From: Bacteroides ilei
GTDB taxonomy: Bacteria > Bacteroidota > Bacteroidia > Bacteroidales > Bacteroidaceae
Assembly: GCF_900128495.1 (NCBI RefSeq)
Contig: NZ_LT635801.1
Span: forward strand, 3,552,099 to 3,616,098
Length of the DNA stretch: 64,000 nt
Direction: 5' to 3'
The notes beneath the pieces were generated by a model. It was not told where the DNA came from, ran no database searches, and was given only the letters and a program-made list of their open reading frames with translations. Position 1 is the first letter of the stretch; the number at the start of each line of letters is the position of its first letter. Shown one piece after another: positions 48,073 to 54,500 of the stretch. A program made the position numbers and the translations under genes.

Positions 48073-48145
48073 TACACCCTCAGGGATTCGAACCCTGGAC
48101 CCACTGATTAAGAGTCAGTTGCTCTACCAACTGAGCTAAGAGTGC
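48073..48145 (-). tRNA. tRNA-Lys (anticodon CTT)
   Basis: On the minus strand a 73-base cloverleaf: acceptor GCACTCT / AGGGTGT (first pair G-U), D-arm GCTC...GAGC, anticodon stem ACTGA / TCAGT with loop CTCTTAA giving anticodon CTT, and T-arm CAGGG TTCGAAT CCCTG. CCA is not encoded. It lies 17 bases after tRNA-Cys in the same direction. Confidence 0.93.
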
Positions 48146-48162
48146 ATTGCTGTTTTTTTTTG

Positions 48163-48234
48163 AGGTTCCTGGCGGATTCGAACCGCCGTACACGGTTTTG
48201 CAGACCGCTGACTAAGCCACTCATCCAAGGAACC
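48163..48234 (-). tRNA. tRNA-Cys (anticodon GCA), copy 1
   Basis: A 72-base cloverleaf with acceptor GGTTCCT / AGGAACC, anticodon loop CTGCAAA (GCA), and T-arm GGCGG TTCGAAT CCGCC. CCA is not encoded. It is identical over its whole length to the copy at 49921-49992. It is probably co-transcribed with tRNA-Lys. Confidence 0.94.
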
Positions 48235-48269
48235 GTTGTTCTTGACAACTGTTTTTCTCAATTGCGATG

Positions 48270-48299
48270 CAAAGGTAAGACTTATTTTTGAATCTGCAA
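48270..48299 (-). promoter_or_regulatory. Promoter of the tRNA-Cys-Lys unit
   Basis: TTG (48299-48297), 19 bases, and TACCTTTG (48277-48270) on the minus strand exactly fit the consensus. The same arrangement with similar flanks precedes tRNA-Cys copy 2. Confidence 0.75.
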
Positions 48300-48455
48300 T
48301 ATCTGGGAGGATAAAATTTGATGTTTTTCTGCTCTTTTTCGGACATGCAAGTGCCTCTGCAAGCCTTTCTGGACGGGAAAAACGGAGGTAAGTCGATAGA
48401 AATCAGAAGCAAAGTGGCAAATGTGGAAACCGGGTCCGGTATCTGTCCCGGAAAA

Positions 48456-48513
48456 GGAAAAAAGCTTCATAAACCGTTTTTTTCTGTATGGAGCGGTTCA
48501 TGAAGCTTTTTCC
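48456..48513 (-). terminator. Terminator of the GH105 gene
   Basis: A long stem (GGAAAAAAGCTTCAT with ATGAAGCTTTTTCC, extended by AAACCG / CGGTT) with T-rich arms, placed 28 bases after the hydrolase stop. Confidence 0.8.
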
Positions 48514-48540
48514 GGGGTTGCCGTTATATGACGCCTTCGG

Positions 48541-49794
48541 TTATTTGTTCTTCAGTTCATATTCCAGACTTGCCATGATGAACGGGCCGATGGCTTTTCC
48601 TTCATTATTTACGATGGTAACGTCCTTACCGCACAGGTAATAGTCGGCACTGCCGTCGCGCGACGGGTCTTTGGCCGGTCCCAGGCCTGCCGAGCGGCAG
48701 CTCTGGTTCAGATTGATGGTTCCATCTTCATTTTTTGTGACGAATGTCTTCAGCAGACCTTGGTATGCTTTTTCAGCAACCCCGGCAAAACTGTCCGGGA
48801 GTATACCCAGGCGTATTCCTTTCAGGTATGCGTAAGTGAACATGCTCGATGCCGATGATTCCAGGTAGTTGGCTATGCCGCATTTGCTTTTGTACGAGTC
48901 GTCGTATTGCAGCAGTTGGTACCACGTACCGCTTTCCTTGTCCTGCCAGCGTTCCAGCCCTTTGGCCACCTGGAGGGTTATCTGTTTCAGTTCGGCATAG
49001 TCGGGGTGTGATTGGGGCATGTCTTCCAGTACATCTACCAGCGCTGCGAAGTACCATCCCATGGCGCGTCCCCAGAATTCCTTGGAGCAGCCTTTGAACG
49101 GTTCCGTCTTGTTTGCCCAGAATGAATTGGCGTCGTCCGGATCGTACGACCATGCGTGGTAGTTCAGCTGCTTATCCTTGTCATAAGTATGGCGGTTCAC
49201 ACTCTTGAACTGGTTGGCTATATCGCTCCATGCCCCGGCATTGTCCGGGTCGAACTCACCCTGCCATTCGGCATAGAAAGCCGCTCCCATGTACAGTCCG
49301 TCCAGCCACATCTGGTTAGGGTAGATGTCTTTGTGGAAGAAACAGCCTTTGGCGTCGCCGCTTTGGATACGTGAATATTCATTTACCAGGTAGTTATGCA
49401 GGTAGTCGGCCGCTTTCTTGTAGCGGTCGGCGTTGTGGGTGCCGTTTTTTTCGTCCAGCGCCTTTTCATGTTTATATAGGGCGAAGAGCACCTTGCCCGA
49501 GTTGATATTGTCTATGTTCCCTTTCTTGAAGTTCTTGAAAGTCCCGTCCGGGTTGATGGCATTGTCGGCGTATGCTTTGGCCCATTCGTAATACCGGGTA
49601 GTCCAGTCGGCATATTGATATTGTTCACACAGGTTCAGGAGAGATTTGGCTACCAGTCCGTTTACATAGTCCCAGTTTTTGCCGTGAGTCCATTGTTTGC
49701 CTTGTGAATCGGCCATTTCCTGCGAGTAGCGGGTTTGTGCTCCGGCCGTGAGTGATGCCATGAACAGACATACGCTTAAAAATAGAGTTTTCAT
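48541..49794 (-). CDS. Glycoside hydrolase family 88/105 (unsaturated rhamnogalacturonyl hydrolase-like)
   Basis: A 417-residue exported (alpha/alpha)6-barrel enzyme: signal peptide MKTLFLSVCLFMASLTAGAQ, then repeats of paired helices with WLDGLYMGAAFYAEW (the catalytic Asp region), WAYDPDD-like SYDPDDANSFW, EFWGRAMGWYFAALVDVLE and SSASSMFTYAYLKGIRLG. Such enzymes remove the unsaturated uronate left by pectin or glycosaminoglycan lyases. The start at 49794 is preferred because the signal peptide begins there; the frame upstream runs through a tRNA-Cys gene. It is flanked by two identical tRNA-Cys genes and is not in a visible polysaccharide locus. Confidence 0.88.
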   Translation of the reverse strand: MKTLFLSVCLFMASLTAGAQTRYSQEMADSQGKQWTHGKNWDYVNGLVAKSLLNLCEQYQYADWTTRYYEWAKAYADNAINPDGTFKNFKKGNIDNINSGKVLFALYKHEKALDEKNGTHNADRYKKAADYLHNYLVNEYSRIQSGDAKGCFFHKDIYPNQMWLDGLYMGAAFYAEWQGEFDPDNAGAWSDIANQFKSVNRHTYDKDKQLNYHAWSYDPDDANSFWANKTEPFKGCSKEFWGRAMGWYFAALVDVLEDMPQSHPDYAELKQITLQVAKGLERWQDKESGTWYQLLQYDDSYKSKCGIANYLESSASSMFTYAYLKGIRLGILPDSFAGVAEKAYQGLLKTFVTKNEDGTINLNQSCRSAGLGPAKDPSRDGSADYYLCGKDVTIVNNEGKAIGPFIMASLEYELKNK

Positions 49795-49881
49795 GGTTGA
49801 ATAAAAGATTATAGAGTTATTATAAAATAATTGGTTTCGGTTTCTGGCGTTGAATATACGAAAAAACCGGCAAATGCAAAC

Positions 49882-49915
49882 AAAAAAGGCCGGCTGATTC
49901 ATCAGCCGACCTTTT
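49882..49915 (-). terminator. Terminator of tRNA-Cys copy 2
   Basis: AAAAGGnCGGCTGAT pairs with ATCAGCCGnCCTTTT over a 2-base loop with a T run on the minus strand, six bases after the tRNA 3' end. Confidence 0.8.
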
Positions 49916-49920
49916 CTAGG

Positions 49921-49992
49921 AGGTTCCTGGCGGATTCGAACCGCCGTACACGGTTTTGCAGACCGCTGACTAAGCCACTCATCCAAGGAACC
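49921..49992 (-). tRNA. tRNA-Cys (anticodon GCA), copy 2
   Basis: The 72 bases are identical to copy 1. The anticodon loop is CTGCAAA. It has its own promoter and terminator and stands alone between the Cys-rich FeoB-partner gene and the GH105 gene. Confidence 0.94.
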
Positions 49993-50034
49993 GTTTTTCC
50001 TGTTTGACGGACAACCGTCCGCCTTATTGCGTTG

Positions 50035-50064
50035 CAAAGGTAATACTAATTTTTAAATGTGCAA
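50035..50064 (-). promoter_or_regulatory. Promoter of tRNA-Cys copy 2
   Basis: TTG (50064-50062), 19 bases and TACCTTTG (50042-50035) on the minus strand. The region around it (GCGnTGCAAAGGTAA...TGCAAT on the plus strand) is clearly related to that of copy 1. Confidence 0.75.
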
Positions 50065-50073
50065 TACCTTCTG

Positions 50074-50256
50074 TTAATTTTTTCCTCCACCACATTCCGG
50101 GCATTGCGTTTTCTTGCCATGCGGGCATCCGGGGCATCCGCTGCAACAGCATGAATGTGAAGAAGATTTCTTACCGAATGATCTGAAAATGTTTTTCCCT
50201 GCATAGACTATGCAGAGAAAAACAATCAGATATACCATGATGTTTTGTATGTCCAT
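50074..50256 (-). CDS. FeoB-associated Cys-rich membrane protein
   Basis: A 60-residue protein: one N-terminal membrane helix (NIMVYLIVFLCIVYAGKNIF), a basic stretch, and a Cys-rich tail with SCCCSGCPGC and QCPECGGG. It matches the small proteins found next to FeoB in Bacteroidetes and Firmicutes that probably assist or regulate ferrous iron passage, or bind metal, on the inner face. It lies 22 bases after feoB and is probably in its operon. Family role is from context. Confidence 0.85.
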   Translation of the reverse strand: MDIQNIMVYLIVFLCIVYAGKNIFRSFGKKSSSHSCCCSGCPGCPHGKKTQCPECGGGKN

Positions 50257-50278
50257 ATATTCTTATACCATTATATTA

Positions 50279-52759
50279 TTATAAAAACAGTCGTCCTGTC
50301 TGATAAACCACAAAGGTAACTATCCAGGCCAGTATGGTGGTATAGGCTGCCGTAAATATGGCCCATTTCCATCCGCCGGATTCATTCTTGATGGCGGCAA
50401 TCGTGGCGATGCACGGGAAATAGATGAGTACGAACAGCATGTAGCAGAAGGCCACCAGCGGCGTTATCGGGATTCTTTCGGCCAGGTTTACGCTTTCCAC
50501 ATCTTCATCATTCGTATACAGTACACTTAGTGTACTGACCACCAGCTCTTTAGCTCCGATTCCGGAAAGGATACCGATTCCCATTTTCCAGTCGAAGCCC
50601 AGCGGTTCGATGACCGGTTCGATGGCTTTACCTATTTTCCCGATGTAGGAGTTTTCCTGCTGTTCGGCAGGTGTAGCATATGCGTCATGATTCGGGTAGT
50701 ATCCCAGGAACCAGATGATGATGGAAGCTATCATAATGATTCCTCCCATCTTTTTCAGGTATTGGGCACCTTTCTCCCACGTGTGACGGAGTACCGATTT
50801 TGCCGTAGGCATACGGTATGGCGGCAGTTCCATAACGAAAGGAGTGTCGTCTCCCTTTACGATGAATTTGGAGAAGATGCGCGCCATGAGTACAGCCAGC
50901 AGGATTCCGATGGCATAGATGGAAAGCAGTACCAGACTTGCGTGGTTAGGGAAGAACGCGCCTATCAGCACCAGGTAGATAGGAAGCCGCGCACTGCACG
51001 ATATCAGCGGAGTGACCAGCATGGTTACCAGTCTCGACTTGCGGCTTTCCACTATACGTGATGCCATAATAGCCGGAACGTTACATCCGAATCCCATAAT
51101 CAGCGGAATGAACGATTTGCCGTGAAGCCCCATCTTGTGCATGATCTTGTCCATGATGAAGGCCGCCCGCGCCATGTATCCCGAGTCTTCCATGAAAGAG
51201 ATGAACACATACAGCAGCAGGATGTTGGGCAGGAACACGATTACACCGCCCACACCGCCTATGATACCGTCGGCTATCATGTCTTTCAGCGCCCCTTCGG
51301 GCATGTAGGTATGTACCAGGTTTCCTATTTCTCCTACTATCCAGTCAATCCAGTCCTGCGGATAGGCCCCCAGTATAAAGGTACACTGGAACATGAGGTA
51401 AAGGAATACAAAGAAGATAGGGTATCCCCAGATCTTGTGGGTCACGATGCTGTCTACAATCCGGGTAAACATTTCCGTATCGTGGTTGTTGTTCGTGAAC
51501 GTTTCCTGCAGCGCTCCCGAAATGAAGCCGTATTTGGCGTCGGTGATGGCCTGTTCACTGTCTTCGTTTGTGACCAGCCGGATGCGTTCGGCTTCACGCT
51601 GCTTTATTTCCATGATTTTGGCGGCGTTCGGCAGCGTTGAGATTACGTTTTCTTCAATGTCCTTGTCGTTTTCCAGCAGCTTGATGGCCAGGAAACGGGT
51701 GGAATATTTGTGTCGGATCTGTTCGTTCTTGCCGATTTCAAGCTTGATGGCGTCAATGCTGCGTTCCAGTTCCGGTCCGTGGTTGATGTGGATATGCCGT
51801 ATGAAATATCCTCCTCCCTGATTCAGATGGTCCTCGGCATGGGTACCGTATTTATGGTCGGATACATACTTGTCATGCCACTCACGGTATTCTTTCATCG
51901 CCTCGTTCTTGATGCTGTCTTTCTGTCCGAAGAAATCGGCACCTTCATACAGGCTGATGATGACATGGAACAGTTCGTCAATACCTTTGCCGTTACGGCT
52001 TATTGTAGGGACTATAGGCACACCCAGCAGTTCTCCCAGCTTGATGTGGTCCAGCTTGTTGCCGCTGTGTTCCAGCGCGTCGTACATGTTCAGTGCAATC
52101 ACCATCCGCACGTTCATGTCAATCAGCTGGGTAGTGAGGTAGAGGTTCCTTTCCAGGTTTCCTGCATCTACTACGTTGATGATCACATCCGGCGTTTCGT
52201 CGATGATGTGCTTCCGCACGTACAGTTCTTCGGGGCTGTAGGCCGAGAGCGAATAGGTTCCGGGAAGGTCGATCAGGCGGAAATGGTAACCCTGGAATTC
52301 AAAGTCGCCTGCCTTGGCGTCGACCGTTACACCGCTGTAGTTTCCCACATGCTCGTGTCCGCCCGAGGCGATGTTGAACAGTGAGGTCTTTCCGCAGTTA
52401 GGATTACCCACCAGCGCCACGTTGATGGTACGGCGCTTGCCCTGGGCTATTTCTTTCATCTGTTCTTCCGAAACCGGTATGTCTTCCGAAATAGGGGTGT
52501 GGAATTGGGTTTCTCCCAGCACTTCGCGCGCTTCTTCCTCGCTTACCACTTCAATCATTTCGGCTTCCTGGCGGCGGAGGGAGATTTCATATCCCATAAT
52601 CTTGTATTTGATAGGGTCCTTCAGGGGGGCGTTCAGCACCACTTCAACGGTCTTTCCTTTGATGAAGCCCATTTCAACGATACGCCGACGGAAACCTCCA
52701 TGTCCCATCACTTTTATTATTACACCTTTTTCTCCGGTCTTTAAATCTGATAACTTCAT
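50279..52759 (-). CDS. feoB: Fused FeoA-FeoB ferrous iron transporter
   Basis: An 826-residue inner-membrane ferrous iron importer. The first 72 residues are a FeoA-type SH3-like domain (MKLSDLKTGEKGVIIKVMG). The G-domain follows with G1 GNPNCGKTS (about 118-126), G2 GNYSGVTVD, G3 DLPGTYSL and G4 NMYD. The membrane part with its Gate motifs (MGFGCNVPAIM, GIGAKELVVSTLSVLY) follows. Fusion of FeoA to FeoB is common in Bacteroides. The promoter region shows TATCTTTG; no Fur box is obvious in the divergent gap with tilS. Confidence 0.95.
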   Translation of the reverse strand: MKLSDLKTGEKGVIIKVMGHGGFRRRIVEMGFIKGKTVEVVLNAPLKDPIKYKIMGYEISLRRQEAEMIEVVSEEEAREVLGETQFHTPISEDIPVSEEQMKEIAQGKRRTINVALVGNPNCGKTSLFNIASGGHEHVGNYSGVTVDAKAGDFEFQGYHFRLIDLPGTYSLSAYSPEELYVRKHIIDETPDVIINVVDAGNLERNLYLTTQLIDMNVRMVIALNMYDALEHSGNKLDHIKLGELLGVPIVPTISRNGKGIDELFHVIISLYEGADFFGQKDSIKNEAMKEYREWHDKYVSDHKYGTHAEDHLNQGGGYFIRHIHINHGPELERSIDAIKLEIGKNEQIRHKYSTRFLAIKLLENDKDIEENVISTLPNAAKIMEIKQREAERIRLVTNEDSEQAITDAKYGFISGALQETFTNNNHDTEMFTRIVDSIVTHKIWGYPIFFVFLYLMFQCTFILGAYPQDWIDWIVGEIGNLVHTYMPEGALKDMIADGIIGGVGGVIVFLPNILLLYVFISFMEDSGYMARAAFIMDKIMHKMGLHGKSFIPLIMGFGCNVPAIMASRIVESRKSRLVTMLVTPLISCSARLPIYLVLIGAFFPNHASLVLLSIYAIGILLAVLMARIFSKFIVKGDDTPFVMELPPYRMPTAKSVLRHTWEKGAQYLKKMGGIIMIASIIIWFLGYYPNHDAYATPAEQQENSYIGKIGKAIEPVIEPLGFDWKMGIGILSGIGAKELVVSTLSVLYTNDEDVESVNLAERIPITPLVAFCYMLFVLIYFPCIATIAAIKNESGGWKWAIFTAAYTTILAWIVTFVVYQTGRLFL

Positions 52760-52781
52760 GGTTTTCTATCTAATTTTGTCG

Positions 52782-52812
52782 CAAAGATATAAGAATAGGG
52801 CCTAGTTTGCAA
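52782..52812 (-). promoter_or_regulatory. Promoter of feoB
   Basis: TTG (52812-52810), 20 bases and TATCTTTG (52789-52782) on the minus strand, with the -7 element ending 22 bases before the ATG. Confidence 0.6.
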
Positions 52813-52967
52813 GTTATTTAGACCGTTTTTAAATAAAACGGAAACCGGTATGCTAATTTAGAATGATGGAAATATTCAAACTGTTGTTTTTCAGTATTTT
52901 ATAATTTAAGCTACCGATGCGTCGGGTAATTTTCTAAATTGTCGGGCCGCACTGCCGATGAATTTCG

Positions 52968-52975
52968 TATCTTTG
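52968..52975 (+). promoter_or_regulatory. -7 element overlapping the tilS start region
   Basis: TATCTTTG ends four bases before the tilS ATG, so transcription should start at or near the A of the start codon. Confidence 0.55.
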
Positions 52976-52979
52976 CGTC

Positions 52980-54269
52980 ATGTTCAGAAGGAAAGTCATA
53001 CGGTTTATAGAAGAGAAAAAGATGTTTTCTTTTTCGGACAAGGTACTGGTGGCCTTGAGTGGGGGAGCCGATTCGGTTGCCTTGCTGCGGGTCTTGCTGC
53101 AGGCCGGTTATACCTGTGTGGCCGCCCACTGTAATTTCCATCTGCGTGGTGAGGAGTCTTGCCGTGACGAAGCCTTTGTCCGGGACTTGTGCGGACGGTT
53201 GCAGGTACCTCTGCATGTCACTCATTTCGATACGGAAGGCTATGCGTCTGTCCATGGCGTGTCTATCGAGATGGCTGCCCGTGAACTGCGTTACGCCTGG
53301 TTTGAAGAAGTGAGGACAGCCGAAAAGGCGAAGGTAGTGGCGGTGGCCCATCACCGTGACGACAGTGTGGAGACTTTTCTGTTGAATCTGGTGCGCGGTA
53401 CAGGGATCAACGGGCTGAAGGGCATGATGGCGGTCAACGGGACAGTGGTCCGTCCGTTGCTTGAAGTGAGCCGGAAAGAGATACTGGAATACCTGCAGGC
53501 TTTGGGGCAGGATTATATGACCGACAGCACCAACCTGGCCGATGAATTTACCCGTAACAAGCTGAGGCTGGACGTGATTCCGCTGCTGGAAGAGATAAAC
53601 CCTTCCGTTCCGGAAGCCATATCCGAAACGGCCCGCAGGCTGGCCGATGTGGAACGGGTGTATCGTAAGGGCGTATCCGAAGCCTGTGCAAGGGTGACTA
53701 CCGGTGAAGGGAAATACAGCATTGCCGGAATCTTGTCGGAGGTTTCGCCGCAGGCAGTCCTGTTCGAACTCTTGCATCCTTATGGTTTCAACGCCTCCCA
53801 ACTGAAAGACATCGGCAGGAGCCTGGAGACAGAATCGGGACGGCGGTTCTATTCGGACGGTTATGTCCTGCTGCGCGACCGGGATTCCCTGTTGCTGAGA
53901 AGGAAGGAAGAACTGCAGGCTGTAAAGACATTCCGTCTGTGCAGTTCGGTGATGTTACGCGGAGCCGGATTCGAACTTCCGAAAGATCCGCAGACGGCCT
54001 ATCTGGACGCCGATGCCGTAAAAGGGGAGCTGACGTTACGCCGGTGGGAGTCGGGCGACCGTTTTGTACCCTTTGGAATGAAAGGTTTCAAGAAGGTGCG
54101 CGATTACCTGCGCGACCGCAAGTTTTCACTGTTCGAAAAAGAAAACCAGTATGTGGTGTGCGAAGGAGAGAATATCGTATGGCTGGTCAATGAACGGACG
54201 GACAACCGTTACCGGGTGACGGACAATACACGTAGGATACTGGTTCTGAGAGTTTCGGAAGGTGAGTGA
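52980..54269 (+). CDS. tilS: tRNA(Ile)-lysidine synthetase TilS
   Basis: Modifies C34 of tRNA-Ile(CAU) to lysidine, using ATP and lysine. A 429-residue protein with the PP-loop ALSGGADSVALLR (residues 27-32 for SGGADS), the segments AHCNFHLRGEES, VAVAHHRDDSVET and VRPLLEVSRKEI, and a C-terminal domain (RRWESGDRFVPFGMKGFKKVRDY) for tRNA binding. The ATG at 52980 fits the family start. Its position right after a -7 element suggests a leaderless or nearly leaderless message. Confidence 0.94.
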   Translation: MFRRKVIRFIEEKKMFSFSDKVLVALSGGADSVALLRVLLQAGYTCVAAHCNFHLRGEESCRDEAFVRDLCGRLQVPLHVTHFDTEGYASVHGVSIEMAARELRYAWFEEVRTAEKAKVVAVAHHRDDSVETFLLNLVRGTGINGLKGMMAVNGTVVRPLLEVSRKEILEYLQALGQDYMTDSTNLADEFTRNKLRLDVIPLLEEINPSVPEAISETARRLADVERVYRKGVSEACARVTTGEGKYSIAGILSEVSPQAVLFELLHPYGFNASQLKDIGRSLETESGRRFYSDGYVLLRDRDSLLLRRKEELQAVKTFRLCSSVMLRGAGFELPKDPQTAYLDADAVKGELTLRRWESGDRFVPFGMKGFKKVRDYLRDRKFSLFEKENQYVVCEGENIVWLVNERTDNRYRVTDNTRRILVLRVSEGE

Positions 54270-54291
54270 TCCGTCCCTGTTTTTCCCGTTT

Positions 54292-54358
54292 CAGAAAAGA
54301 ACAAGGTCTTTTCTGAAATTACCTTGAATTTCTCTTTGAAATACCTTGTTCTTTTCTG
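54292..54358. repeat. 16-bp perfect inverted repeat inside the 22-bp array
   Basis: CAGAAAAGAACAAGGT (54292-54307) is the exact reverse complement of 54343-54358, with 35 bases between. It overlaps the tandem array, in effect an inverted copy of one unit. It may act as a transcription terminator for the convergent tilS and helicase genes. Confidence 0.7.
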
Positions 54359-54424
54359 TCAGATTCCTTGTTCTTTTTCTTGACATACCTTGATCTTTTT
54401 TGGGAAAGATCTTGAATTTTTGTA
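54315..54424. repeat. Five degenerate 22-bp tandem repeats
   Basis: The core CCTTG occurs at 54322, 54344, 54366 and 54388 (with TCTTG at 54410), always 22 bases apart. Each is followed by a T-rich stretch; an approximate consensus is TGAAATACCTTGTTCTTTTTTT. The units vary in the flanks but keep the spacing. No spacers are present, so this is not a CRISPR array. The convergent gap 54270-54500 holds nothing else. Confidence 0.8.
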
Positions 54425-54500
54425 AAGCTTGATGAAATCCGGCTAGGGGTGTGTTGTTTAACTTTTGAATGAATTTGAATGAATGGGTAATGTAATATTG

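Noticed and set aside
49795..50037. Upstream extension of the GH105 reading frame by about 80 residues
   Set aside because: The extension is read through a complete tRNA-Cys gene and its terminator, and a clear signal peptide begins at 49794.
52911..53801. A 296-residue open frame on the minus strand across tilS
   Set aside because: It is antisense to tilS, whose motifs are intact, and its composition is that of a mirror frame.
54292..54424. The 22-bp array as a CRISPR
   Set aside because: Units abut each other with no unique spacers, and no cas gene is nearby.
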